DNA of 31,118 nucleotides from Fusobacterium sp. (GCA_019410665.1 DXSD01000011.1:1-31118), one strand, 5' to 3'. Positions 1-8,333 are shown, counted from the first letter of the stretch. Notes: a model not told the origin generated them from the letters alone. Translations and numbers: made by a program.

Positions 1-64
1 TTGCGTAAGCACTAGCGATTGGAAGTAAAAGTTTTCTCCTTTTCTATTTAGTTAAGTTAAATTT
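1..64. other. Contig left end, no gene recognised
   Basis: Non-coding tail after the leftmost gene. On the minus strand it contains an AGGAG ribosome-binding-like motif (around 27-33), but no ATG, GTG or TTG follows at a usable distance before the contig ends. I see no terminator hairpin. The sequence may be the start of a downstream gene or of a repeat that stopped assembly, and neither can be decided from here. Confidence 0.3.
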
Positions 65-619
65 TTATTTATCTAGCTCTTTTTTTAGGATAGGTAAAAT
101 CTCATAATAATCTTTTATACATATATCTAAAAATTGTTGTTGTTTTGGATAATTATTAGGAAATAATTCCTCAGCAGATTTTTTATACACCTCTAATATC
201 TCTTTAGGAACCTGTACAGCATTTAAAGTTTTTACAATCTCCTCTTTAGCTTTTTGATTAACTTCTTCATCTACAACTACATTTCCCTTTGTAGCTTCCT
301 CTACTCTTCTAACTACATCTCTATAATCATTTATCTCATCAGAAACCACTTGAAGTTGTTTAGCATAGTTACTTCCATACATTCTATGAAGTTTCTCTTT
401 TATCTTATTAAACTCTTCCTGAGGTATTCCTGATTCTCTTCCTATCTCTTCCATTCTTAAGTATGATCTTTTTTGCCAATTTACATAACTTATCCTTTGA
501 GAACCACTATAATTTCTTGCTGATTTATTTATCTCATTTTCTATATTTTCAGGCACATCTAAACTAGCAAAAGTAACTGAAGTTATTGCTAGTAATCCCA
601 TGACCAAAAATTTTTTCAT
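65..619 (-). CDS. Small exported protein of unknown function
   Basis: A 184-residue protein beginning with a typical Sec signal peptide: a Lys-Lys start, a hydrophobic stretch to about residue 17, and a probable cleavage after TFA near residue 18. The mature part is highly charged, rich in Glu and Lys, and predicted by eye to be mostly helical with no further membrane segment. I recognise no catalytic motif and no cysteines that suggest a lipoprotein. The ATG is preceded by GAGGTGG at good spacing. It lies 15 bases after the U32-family gene and is probably the last gene of the long minus-strand block. Fusobacteria encode many such small exported helical proteins, but I cannot name a family. 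A periplasmic location is inferred from the signal peptide alone. Confidence 0.75.
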   Translation of the reverse strand: MKKFLVMGLLAITSVTFASLDVPENIENEINKSARNYSGSQRISYVNWQKRSYLRMEEIGRESGIPQEEFNKIKEKLHRMYGSNYAKQLQVVSDEINDYRDVVRRVEEATKGNVVVDEEVNQKAKEEIVKTLNAVQVPKEILEVYKKSAEELFPNNYPKQQQFLDICIKDYYEILPILKKELDK

Positions 620-634
620 AATTATCCACCTCTT

Positions 635-1855
635 TTAGATCTTCTTTCTAAGCATATCTAATTCATTTAATTCTTCATCTAATTTAATCTTAACAAAAGA
701 GTTTGGATTAGCTGCTTCTACTTCTCCTACCTCTTTATCTTTATTCATAAGTATCATAGTAGGAAGAGTAATCTCTCTTACACTTATTCCTGGACTTACA
801 ACCTCTAATTTTTCTCCTACTAACAATCTATTTCTAATAGCCAAAATATACTCATTATTTGGTAATTTTTCCTCTACTTTAGCTACTAATTGATGTGTTT
901 GACTATAAGAGTTTCTATCATTATAATTTTGAGATTCTACTCCAGCTCTTCCTAAATAGAAACCTTTAGTATAGCTTCTATTAGAAGTAGATTCTAGCTC
1001 CTCTAACCACTTAGGATTATACTTATAATTTCCAGAATAATAGCTATCAATTGCATCTCTATATACTTTTACTGCATTTGCAACATAATAGATACCTTTC
1101 ATTCTTCCCTCTATCTTTAATGAGTCTACCCCTATATCTAATATTTTATCAATTATCTCTATTGTACATAAATCTCTTGAGTTAAAGATATATGTTCCAT
1201 GCTCATCTTCATATACAGGCATAAACTCTCCAGGTCTTGTCTCTTCTACTAGGTTATATTTCCATCTACAAGCTTGTGCACAATCCCCTCTATTAGCATC
1301 TCTTCCAGTCATATAATTGCTCAATAAACATCTACCAGATATAGCCATACACATAGCTCCATGCACAAATACTTCTAGCTCAATATCAGGAACCTTAGCT
1401 CTAATCTCTGCTATATTGTCCAAGGAAATCTCTCTAGCTAAAACTACCCTTCTAGCTCCTAAATCTTTCCACATCTTTACTGAACGCCAGTTTGTATTAC
1501 TTGCTTGTGTACTTACACTTATAGAAAGATTTGAATTCTCTTTTACTATTTGGAATACTCCAAGATCTGCTACAATTACTCCATCTACACCTATTCTATC
1601 TAAAAATTTTACATAGTCAGGTAATAACTCTAACTCTTGATTATGAGGGATAACATTTAAAGTTACATAAACTTTCTTTCCTCTCTCATGAGCATAATTT
1701 ACTGCATACTCTAACTCTTCATCTGAAAGATTATTACTTCCAGCTCTCAAGTTAAACATCTTTCCACCTAAGAACACAGCATCTGCACCATAATGAAGAG
1801 CCATTTTAAACTTCTCCATATTTCCTACTGGTGCTAATAATTCAACTTTTTTCAC
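635..1855 (-). CDS. Peptidase U32-family protein, probable TrhP-type tRNA hydroxylation factor
   Basis: A 406-residue U32-family protein. The N-terminus (LLAPVGNMEKFKMALHYGAD) and the U32 signature (EVFVHGAMCMAISGRCLLS, about residues 162-180), followed by a Cys-rich stretch (GDCAQACRWKY), are diagnostic. A C-terminal beta-rich domain follows residue about 320. Family members TrhP (YegQ in Escherichia coli, YrrN/YrrO in Bacillus subtilis) are needed for prephenate-dependent 5-hydroxyuridine at tRNA U34, and the relative RlhA modifies 23S rRNA. Older annotations call these proteins collagenase-like peptidases. The length and C-terminal domain fit the YrrO type best, but I cannot separate TrhP from other U32 members without a tree. 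The start is GTG, with an AGGA motif about 9 bases upstream. It sits 21 bases after dnaB and is probably co-transcribed with it. Confidence 0.85.
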   Translation of the reverse strand: MKKVELLAPVGNMEKFKMALHYGADAVFLGGKMFNLRAGSNNLSDEELEYAVNYAHERGKKVYVTLNVIPHNQELELLPDYVKFLDRIGVDGVIVADLGVFQIVKENSNLSISVSTQASNTNWRSVKMWKDLGARRVVLAREISLDNIAEIRAKVPDIELEVFVHGAMCMAISGRCLLSNYMTGRDANRGDCAQACRWKYNLVEETRPGEFMPVYEDEHGTYIFNSRDLCTIEIIDKILDIGVDSLKIEGRMKGIYYVANAVKVYRDAIDSYYSGNYKYNPKWLEELESTSNRSYTKGFYLGRAGVESQNYNDRNSYSQTHQLVAKVEEKLPNNEYILAIRNRLLVGEKLEVVSPGISVREITLPTMILMNKDKEVGEVEAANPNSFVKIKLDEELNELDMLRKKI

Positions 1856-1876
1856 TTATATCAATCCTTTCTAAAA

Positions 1877-3220
1877 TTAACTATCAGCTTTAGCACTAAA
1901 GTTCGCAAATTTTGTATATTCATGGAAAAATCTCAATTTTACTGTTCCAACTGGACCATTTCTCTGTTTTCCTATGATTACCTCAGTCAATCCTTTATCT
2001 TCAGAATCCTCATTATAATAATCATCTCTATACAAAAACATTACCATATCAGCATCTTGTTCTATAGCTCCCGACTCTCTTAAATCTGAAAGCATAGGTC
2101 TTCTATCCGCTCTCTGTTCAGTAGCTCTCGATAACTGTGATAAAGCTATAATAGGTACATCTAATTCTCTTGCTATTCCCTTTAAAGCTCTTGAAATTTC
2201 AGATATCTCTTGCTGTCTATTATCTCCACGAGTACTACTTCCCTTTATCAACTGAAGATAATCTATAACTATCATATCTAATTTACCAGCAGCTTTCAAC
2301 CTTCTTGCTATAGCTCTGATCTCTAGAACATTTACATTGGGTAAGTCTGCTATATTTATCTCTGAATTTGAAAGCTTCATACTAGCAAGCCCTAATTTAC
2401 CCCAATCATCTGGATCTAAAAAACCATTTCTTATTTTTTGTAATCCTATTCCTGCTTCAATAGAGAGTAATCTCTGTAAAAGCTGTGAACTAGACATCTC
2501 TAAACTAAATAACAATACCCCTTTGTTACTTCTCATTGCTGCATTAAGAGCCAAGTTTAAAGCAAAGGCTGTTTTTCCCATAGCTGGTCTTGCTGCTAAT
2601 ATAATTAAATCTGAAGGATGAAAACCACTTGTCATCTGATCGAAATCAGAAAAACCAGAAGATATTCCAGTAGCTACTCCCTTATTTTGATAAACTTTTT
2701 CCAATCTTATAAACTCTTGAGCTATTACATCTTTTAGACTAACTAAATCTTTAGAATCTACATTTTCAGAGATTTTAAATATCATTCCCTCTGCTTTATC
2801 TAAGATAGTATCTACCTCTTCATACCCTTCATATGCCAACTCTACTATCTTAGTTCCAACCTCTCCCAATCTTCTAAGAGTAGCCTTCTCTTTCACTATT
2901 TTAGCATACTCAAGAATATTAGCTGCTGTAGGAACATCAGATATTATCTCATAAAGAAGTTGCTCTCCAACAAGATCATCAAATTTTTCATTTTTTTTCA
3001 ACTTATTTACTACTACAATGGGATCTATCTCAGTTCCACTATTATATAGCTCTCTCATTGCCTCATATACAAGTTTATGTCCGCTCTTATAAAAATCATT
3101 AGGTCCTAATATTTCTACTATATCACCAAATATCTCAGGCTTTAGGAGAATCCCCCCTAAAACGGATTTTTCAGCTTCTATACTACTTGGAACCTTTTTC
3201 AAATTTTCTATTTCTAGCAT
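1877..3220 (-). CDS. dnaB: Replicative DNA helicase DnaB
   Basis: A 447-residue hexameric helicase that unwinds DNA ahead of the replication fork and binds the primase. The N-terminal domain starts PSSIEAEKSVLGGILL, and the RecA-like domain begins near residue 180. The Walker A motif is ARPAMGKTAFAL, Walker B is MIVIDYLQLI, and the conserved SDLRESGAIEQDADMVMFLYR stretch lies near the C-terminus. The length is normal for the family and there is no intein. The ATG is preceded by GAGGAG, 11 bases after rplI. The order DUF2232-rplI-dnaB matches the Bacillus yybS-(gdpP)-rplI-dnaC region, which supports the assignment. Confidence 0.97.
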   Translation of the reverse strand: MLEIENLKKVPSSIEAEKSVLGGILLKPEIFGDIVEILGPNDFYKSGHKLVYEAMRELYNSGTEIDPIVVVNKLKKNEKFDDLVGEQLLYEIISDVPTAANILEYAKIVKEKATLRRLGEVGTKIVELAYEGYEEVDTILDKAEGMIFKISENVDSKDLVSLKDVIAQEFIRLEKVYQNKGVATGISSGFSDFDQMTSGFHPSDLIILAARPAMGKTAFALNLALNAAMRSNKGVLLFSLEMSSSQLLQRLLSIEAGIGLQKIRNGFLDPDDWGKLGLASMKLSNSEINIADLPNVNVLEIRAIARRLKAAGKLDMIVIDYLQLIKGSSTRGDNRQQEISEISRALKGIARELDVPIIALSQLSRATEQRADRRPMLSDLRESGAIEQDADMVMFLYRDDYYNEDSEDKGLTEVIIGKQRNGPVGTVKLRFFHEYTKFANFSAKADS

Positions 3221-3231
3221 TTTTACTCCTC

Positions 3232-3681
3232 TTATTGAGCTTTAGCTACTATTTTTACCTCAGCTTTAACATCAGTATGAAGTTTTACAACTGCCATATG
3301 CTCACCTAAGCTTTTTATATTACAATCTATTTTCTTTCTATCTATTTTTATTCCAAAATTTTGCTCTAAAGCAGTAGCTACCTCTTTATTTGTTATTGCC
3401 CCAAATAACTTTCCATTTTCTCCAGTTTTTACAGATATTTCAACTTTTTTAGCTTCTATAACTTTCTTTAACTCTTCAGCCTTTATTTTATCTTCTTGTT
3501 GTTTTTTCTCCTCTTTTTTCTTTCTGTTCTCTATCTTTTTTAGTTCTTCTGGTGTAGCTAAAATTCCTTTATTATTTTTTATTAAAAAGTTATGAGCATA
3601 TCCATCTGAAACAGATACTATATCTCCCTTTCTTCCTTGTCCTGCTACATCTTGTGTAAGTATTACTTGTAATTTTGCCAT
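3232..3681 (-). CDS. rplI: 50S ribosomal protein bL9
   Basis: A 149-residue ribosomal protein that binds 23S rRNA domain V near the L1 stalk. The N-terminal domain (MAKLQVILTQDVAGQGRKGD...GYAHNFLIKNNK) is typical, followed by the long charged connecting helix (about residues 42-75) and a C-terminal domain. The start is set at 3681. An upstream in-frame TTG at 3696 would add five residues, but those codons include the GGAGG ribosome binding site, so they are not coding. The gene lies directly after the DUF2232 membrane protein gene and 11 bases before dnaB. Confidence 0.97.
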   Translation of the reverse strand: MAKLQVILTQDVAGQGRKGDIVSVSDGYAHNFLIKNNKGILATPEELKKIENRKKKEEKKQQEDKIKAEELKKVIEAKKVEISVKTGENGKLFGAITNKEVATALEQNFGIKIDRKKIDCNIKSLGEHMAVVKLHTDVKAEVKIVAKAQ

Positions 3682-3696
3682 AATTTTATCCTCCAA

Positions 3697-4500
3697 TTAT
3701 CTCTTTTTTATATATCTATCTATTCCAAATCCCCTTAAAACTCCGTATATAAATACTCCAAAAGGGAATAGTAGTGCCATTATAACAGCTATCATATTAT
3801 TTATACTTTTATATTTTATCTCTTTACATAATAAAGAGTATATACTCTTTACTCCATACACAATAAATATCATTTCACCTATATTAAAAATATTATTTAT
3901 ATAGAAATTATCTATTTTAAAAAGATGAATTGAAAAATATCCAAATACATATAATAACAACCACTCAAAGGAAATTTCCCAATTTTCATAATTTTCTAAA
4001 TCTAAAGATATATACATCATAAATATATTTAATATAGTATAAATAAAAATATAATATATTGAGTTATCTTTTATCTCTTCAAACATCAGTAAACTTTCTG
4101 CTTTGCTTAACTGTAGATTTTTTTCATAAAACTCCATTAAAAACTGGATATTTTGATTTATATCATCTTTTAAATAAAGCATTAATAACCCCAATATCAC
4201 AGTCACTATTATAGAAGTAATAACTACTCTATCAAATCTTTTTACATTGATAAATTTTTCATTAAAAGAGTAGTAGAGAAACTCTACAATCATAAAAAAA
4301 CCTATATAATAGTACAGTAAACTTATATTAATTAAACCTATTATCATTACTATTACTACATTGGCTACTATTTTTTCTCTATATGTAAGCTTATCCATCC
4401 TCTTTATTTTATAAACAGGAAGAGAAAAACTTACTATGGGCATGAGAAGAGAAAGTAAAAAAAGAAGAACACTTGTTATAATATTACTTAGTAAAATCAT
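3697..4500 (-). CDS. DUF2232 (YybS-like) multi-pass membrane protein
   Basis: A 267-residue integral membrane protein with roughly seven or eight hydrophobic helices (for example about 5-27, 45-66, 88-110, 147-167, 178-196, 208-222 and 235-256), a short loop of charged residues near 110-140, and a basic C-terminus (IDRYIKKR). The sequence is divergent, but size, topology and position beside rplI-dnaB agree with YybS/DUF2232, which sits upstream of gdpP-rplI-dnaC in Firmicutes. Its function is unknown. YybS-type proteins are distantly related to S-component-like membrane proteins, but that does not prove transport here. It starts at ATG after GAGGAGGAGAG, 15 bases after dnaX. No gdpP gene lies between it and rplI, unlike in Bacillus. 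Confidence 0.75.
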   Translation of the reverse strand: MILLSNIITSVLLFLLSLLMPIVSFSLPVYKIKRMDKLTYREKIVANVVIVMIIGLINISLLYYYIGFFMIVEFLYYSFNEKFINVKRFDRVVITSIIVTVILGLLMLYLKDDINQNIQFLMEFYEKNLQLSKAESLLMFEEIKDNSIYYIFIYTILNIFMMYISLDLENYENWEISFEWLLLYVFGYFSIHLFKIDNFYINNIFNIGEMIFIVYGVKSIYSLLCKEIKYKSINNMIAVIMALLFPFGVFIYGVLRGFGIDRYIKKR

Positions 4501-4514
4501 CTCTCCTCCTCTGT

Positions 4515-4523
4515 ATTATACCA
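4515..4523 (-). promoter_or_regulatory. Possible internal extended -10 (TGGTATAAT) at the dnaX end
   Basis: On the minus strand TGG followed by TATAAT overlaps the dnaX stop codon. It is about 15-20 bases upstream of the DUF2232 start. There is no convincing -35 box at 17 bases (TTTCTT). If active, it would give DUF2232-rplI-dnaB extra expression independent of the upstream genes. The coding sequence constrains these bases, so chance is a real alternative. Confidence 0.25.
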
Positions 4524-5970
4524 TAATTTCTCCACCAAAGAAATCCACTATTTTTTTCGTAAAATCTCCATCATCTTTTTCAATATTTTTTCTTTTTCCT
4601 AATACTACATATTTTATCTTTAAGTTAGAGTTAATTATCTTTCTAACAACTCCTAAAAATACCTCGTTATATATTGGATTCTCCATCTGCTCTTTACAAA
4701 ATACACTCTCAGAATCAAAGCCTATATACAAAGTATCCTCTTCAAATTTATAAGGTTTTGCTGCAATTAAAAAAGCACCTAAAGTAATCTTTTCTCTCTT
4801 AGCTTCTTTTAATATCTCATTCCATCTACTAGTAACTGTTTCTAAGGTTATCCCCTCTAAAGTTCCCTTTTTTTCAAAATTACTATTCTCCTTTTGAGCT
4901 ATACTACTTTCCTTTTCAACAATTTTCTCTAAGATTACCTCTTTAGGTTTAGTATTTTTTTTCATTAAATTATCAACAATTACATAACCTACTAATCTCT
5001 TATCCTCTTCAAATTTAAACTTATTTAAAGAGTCAAAAATACTTCCAATTATTGTGATTCCAAGTTCTAAATCTATTTTCTCTTTAGCTATTAATCCTTT
5101 ACAATATTTTGCAAAATCTTTAAAGAATAACTCTATCTCTATTGATTCATTCCAAAATTTATCCAATATTCTTACAAGATTTGAATAGTTTTTATTTTTA
5201 ATCTCTTCTAAAAACTCCTCCATTTTTTTTACAGAAGTTACACCTAATACCATTTCAGCTTTCTCTAAAGTGATCTCTTCTCCTAAGCATGTTATCATTA
5301 TTCTTTCTAGAATAGATACAGCATCTCTTACACTTCCGCCTGAACTTTCAAATATTAAATCTGCTACTTCATCTGAAAGAGTTACTCCCTCATTTTTACT
5401 TATAAATTTTAATTGCTCTCTCATCTCATTTAAAGAGAGAGTTTTAAAATCATATCTCTGACATCTTGAAACTATAGTAGGTAAAATTTTATCAGCTTCT
5501 GTTGTTGCCAAAATAAATATCACATGCTCAGGAGGTTCTTCTAAAGTTTTTAATAAAGCATTAAAAGCCTCCTTTGTAAGCATATGAACCTCATCTATAA
5601 TATAGATCTTTTTTCTTCCTTTAACTGGTTGATAGTTTATTTTCTCTTTAAGCTGTCTTATCTCATCTATTCCTCTATTTGAAGCAGCATCAATTTCAAT
5701 TAGATCCATAAATGTTCCGTTATTTACAGCTAAACAATTTTCACACTCATTACAAGGCTCATCTGTCATCCCATTTTTTAGACAGTTTACTCCTTTAGCT
5801 ATAAGCCTTGCTAGGGTAGTTTTTCCAACTCCCCTAGGCCCTGTAAATAAATATGCTTGTGATGTTTTTCCATTTTTTAAAGAGTTTTTTATAGTTTTCA
5901 CTATCTCTTTTTGACCAGCTACCTCTTCAAAGTTTTTAGGTCTATATTTTCTATATAGTGTTATATACAT
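4516..5970 (-). CDS. dnaX: DNA polymerase III subunits gamma and tau (DnaX)
   Basis: A 484-residue clamp-loader ATPase. Domain I starts YRKYRPKNFEEVAGQ. Walker A is GPRGVGKT (44-51), zinc ligands are Cys63, 73, 76 and 79, Walker B is IYIIDEVHML, and the sensor 1/SRC arginine-finger stretch is LPTIVSRCQRYDF. Domain III ends near residue 338, and a Lys/Glu-rich linker and a C-terminal tau-like domain follow. The protein is shorter than E. coli tau (643 aa) but close to Gram-positive DnaX. The ATG has a GGAG site overlapping the stop of the upstream regulator, 3 bases away, suggesting translational coupling. An A8 run at 4955-4962 (codons 337-339) lies exactly after domain III. A -1 shift there would end after residue 340, giving a gamma-like product (see findings). 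Confidence 0.97.
   Translation of the reverse strand: MYITLYRKYRPKNFEEVAGQKEIVKTIKNSLKNGKTSQAYLFTGPRGVGKTTLARLIAKGVNCLKNGMTDEPCNECENCLAVNNGTFMDLIEIDAASNRGIDEIRQLKEKINYQPVKGRKKIYIIDEVHMLTKEAFNALLKTLEEPPEHVIFILATTEADKILPTIVSRCQRYDFKTLSLNEMREQLKFISKNEGVTLSDEVADLIFESSGGSVRDAVSILERIMITCLGEEITLEKAEMVLGVTSVKKMEEFLEEIKNKNYSNLVRILDKFWNESIEIELFFKDFAKYCKGLIAKEKIDLELGITIIGSIFDSLNKFKFEEDKRLVGYVIVDNLMKKNTKPKEVILEKIVEKESSIAQKENSNFEKKGTLEGITLETVTSRWNEILKEAKREKITLGAFLIAAKPYKFEEDTLYIGFDSESVFCKEQMENPIYNEVFLGVVRKIINSNLKIKYVVLGKRKNIEKDDGDFTKKIVDFFGGEIMV
4949..4965 (-). other. Candidate dnaX slippage/frameshift site (A8)
   Basis: The minus strand reads ATG followed by eight A and then TACTAA. In frame 0 this codes Met336-Lys-Lys-Asn-Thr. 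One extra A, or a -1 ribosomal shift, gives Lys-Lys-Lys-Tyr and then a TAA stop at 4949-4951. Deletion of one A also ends within a few codons. The position, at the end of the clamp-loader core domain III, is where known dnaX genes produce gamma. No strong upstream Shine-Dalgarno-like stimulator or downstream hairpin is visible, so transcriptional slippage as in Thermus is as likely as translational frameshifting as in E. coli. Confidence 0.45.
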
Positions 5971-5973
5971 CTT

Positions 5974-7365
5974 TTACTCCAAACCGTAGTTACTCATCTT
6001 AGTTCTTAGGGTATTTCTTGTTATTCCTAAAATCTCTGCAGTTTCTACTTTTTTCCCATTAGTTATCTCTAATACTTGACGAATAAGCTCTTTTTCTACC
6101 TTAGATATTATATTTCCATAGTAATCCTGTTGATTATTATTTTTAAATTCAACTAATTCTGATCTTATCCACTCTTTTAAGTCAGAAATCTGATTCTCTC
6201 CCTTTTTCTTAGCAATCTTAGTTCCTAAAACATTACTTGGAAGATCCTCAATTAAAATAGAAGTTCCTCTACAAAGAGCAACTGCTGATTTTACAGCATT
6301 TTTTAACTCATTAACATTTCCTGGCCACTCATATCTAAGCATTTTTTTAAGAGCAGGCTTACTTATTCCCTTTACATTTTTATGTAATTCATCATTACAT
6401 TCAAGAAGATAGTGATCTACTATTAAAGGTATATCATCTTTTCTATCTCTCAATGGTGGGATATTAACTTCTAGAACTCTCAATTTTCTATATAGTTCAT
6501 CTATAAACTTTCCTTGATTTATAAGTTCTTCTAAATTTTCACAAGTAGTAGCTACAACCCTTACATCTATCTTAATAGGCTCTGCTCCTCCCATTCTAAA
6601 GAACTCTCCCTCTTCTAAGAAATACAATACTTTAGATTGTAAATCTAAGCTCAATGATTCTATATTTCCTAAATGTAGTGTTCCACCATTAGCTTTTTCT
6701 AATTCTCCTATTTGTGGAAAAACAGCTCCCTTAAAAGCTCCCTTCTCATAACCAAACATCTTTCTTTCTAATAATTCATTTTGGAAAGATGTACAGTTCA
6801 AACTTAAAAGTGGTTGATTTGACCAATCACTAAATTGATGAATAGCTTTAGCTACACTTGTTTTTCCTGTTCCCTTCTCTCCCACTACTAATACAGGAAC
6901 CCTGCTTGTAGCAACTTTTCCAATCATTTTATAAAGTTCTACAATCTCCTTTGTCTGTCCTATAAGCTTATCTCCTGTACTTTTATGTTTATCTATTCTC
7001 TCAGCTAATAGTTTATAATCTTTTACAGATTTTTCAATTATCTTTATTATAGTTGGAGTATCTACTGGCTTTAATATATAGTCATATGCACCTGCTTTTA
7101 CACTTCCTGCTACTACTTTTAAATTAGAAGTTTCTCCTAATACTATAATAACACCTTTTTTTTGATGTTCTCCTACTTTTTTTATAAGATTTATTAAAGC
7201 CTCTTCTTGAAGATTTTTCTCTTCTATTATTATTGCTTCATATTTTTTAGTTTTTAAATAATCAATAAATTCGCTTATGTTCTCTGCAAAAGTTAACTCA
7301 TTTTCAAAATTATTTTCTAGTTCCTCTTTTAAAGCTCTTTCTAATCTAAATCCTAAAAGAACCAT
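5974..7365 (-). CDS. NtrC-family-like regulator with degenerate receiver and AAA+ motifs
   Basis: A 463-residue protein with the three-part layout of sigma-54 activators: a receiver-like domain (about 1-115), an AAA+ domain (about 133-365) and a Fis-type helix-turn-helix (about 420-463). The receiver lacks the acidic pair in strand 1 and has Glu48-Glu49 in place of the phosphoacceptor Asp region, keeping only Lys99. In the AAA+ domain Walker A is intact (GEKGTGKT, 162-169). The sigma-54 contact motif GAFTGA is GAFKGA (209-214), the Walker B Asp-Glu is Gly233-Asn234, and the two arginine-finger positions are Ile288 and Lys294. The HTH (AEILGITRNTLRTKM) looks intact. I infer a DNA-binding regulator that does not remodel sigma-54 holoenzyme by ATP hydrolysis. 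The target is unknown. It sits between tonB (29 bases) and dnaX (3 bases). Confidence 0.85.
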   Translation of the reverse strand: MVLLGFRLERALKEELENNFENELTFAENISEFIDYLKTKKYEAIIIEEKNLQEEALINLIKKVGEHQKKGVIIVLGETSNLKVVAGSVKAGAYDYILKPVDTPTIIKIIEKSVKDYKLLAERIDKHKSTGDKLIGQTKEIVELYKMIGKVATSRVPVLVVGEKGTGKTSVAKAIHQFSDWSNQPLLSLNCTSFQNELLERKMFGYEKGAFKGAVFPQIGELEKANGGTLHLGNIESLSLDLQSKVLYFLEEGEFFRMGGAEPIKIDVRVVATTCENLEELINQGKFIDELYRKLRVLEVNIPPLRDRKDDIPLIVDHYLLECNDELHKNVKGISKPALKKMLRYEWPGNVNELKNAVKSAVALCRGTSILIEDLPSNVLGTKIAKKKGENQISDLKEWIRSELVEFKNNNQQDYYGNIISKVEKELIRQVLEITNGKKVETAEILGITRNTLRTKMSNYGLE

Positions 7366-7394
7366 CTTTTCACCTCTTAAAATATTTAATAGAC

Positions 7395-8333
7395 TTAATC
7401 TATCTTACCTTTTAAAACAAAATTATATTCTAATATAACGTCGCCTTTTACACTCATTCCATTTTTACTTAAATATATCTTCCAAGTTCTCCCTACCTCT
7501 TCAATAGCACTATTGATTTCAGGAACTCCACTTCCCTTTTCCATATATAGACTTTTTACATTTCCGTTCTCATCTATATTCATTCTAAGTTTTACACTTC
7601 CATGAAGTCCTTTCAGTTGAGCACTTTCTGGATAAACTGGCTCCCTATTAGAATTGTCCCATCTAGCCACTATATCTCCATCTTCTGTTCCAAGTTTATA
7701 TCCACTTGGAAGTCCCTCAGTGTCTCCACTTATCTTTAATATTCTATCAAAACTTGTGTCTTTTCCATTTTCTGAATTAAACTCTAGCTTATCATCTCTT
7801 TTTAATTCTAATTTTTCATTCTCTATTGATATCAACTCTTTAGATAAAGTTATCTCTTCACTTAAACTTTGATTAGAGACAACTCCACCACTTTGGATAA
7901 ATTTTTTCTCAATAGTTTCTAGCCGTTTTACCTCTCTTAAACTCTTTTTCGGCTGAATTCCAGATAAAATATCAACTTGTGGTACTGTAATATTATTAGC
8001 TATGTTATTTAGTGCATTTAAATCTACCTTATCATTAGATCTCTTTTCAACCTTCTTTTCTTCCACCTTTTTTTCAGCAGGTTTCTCTTTTTTTACTGCC
8101 TCTTTTTTCGGTTCTTCTACTTTTTTCTTTATTTCCTGTGTACTCTTTTTCTCTGGACTATTGGTATTTTTCTTTCCTTCTAGCTTAGTTCTACTCTTAT
8201 TTTCATAAGCTACTAAACCAACTTTTATTTTTCTATTCTCTACCTTTTCCACTGATAAAGTAGGAATTAATAAGATTATGACTATATTTATTACAATTGA
8301 AAGGATTATACTTATTCCATCATCTCTTTTCAT
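7395..8333 (-). CDS. tonB: Energy transducer TonB-family protein
   Basis: A 312-residue TonB-like protein. It has a short cytoplasmic N-terminus, one membrane helix (about residues 8-27) and a long periplasmic spacer rich in Lys and Glu (KKEKPAEKKVEEKKVEK region) instead of the classical Pro repeats. A C-terminal TonB fold follows (about 230-312, EPVYPESAQLKGLHGSVKLR ... DENGNVKSLYMEKGSG). It would carry energy from the ExbB/ExbD proton channel to outer-membrane receptors. It could equally be a TolA-like partner, but the YPESA...G.V.L....DENGNV pattern is that of TonB. It starts at ATG after AGGAGGAGC, 9 bases from exbD. Confidence 0.88.
   Translation of the reverse strand: MKRDDGISIILSIVINIVIILLIPTLSVEKVENRKIKVGLVAYENKSRTKLEGKKNTNSPEKKSTQEIKKKVEEPKKEAVKKEKPAEKKVEEKKVEKRSNDKVDLNALNNIANNITVPQVDILSGIQPKKSLREVKRLETIEKKFIQSGGVVSNQSLSEEITLSKELISIENEKLELKRDDKLEFNSENGKDTSFDRILKISGDTEGLPSGYKLGTEDGDIVARWDNSNREPVYPESAQLKGLHGSVKLRMNIDENGNVKSLYMEKGSGVPEINSAIEEVGRTWKIYLSKNGMSVKGDVILEYNFVLKGKID

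Noticed and set aside
21..35. Minus-strand reading ENFYFQS, close to the TEV protease site used in cloning vectors
   Set aside because: The nucleotide sequence and AT-rich surroundings do not match a vector; taken as coincidence in a frame without a start.
1877..3220. Intein or split in dnaB (also considered for nrdJ and recQ)
   Set aside because: All three proteins are continuous with normal motif spacing.
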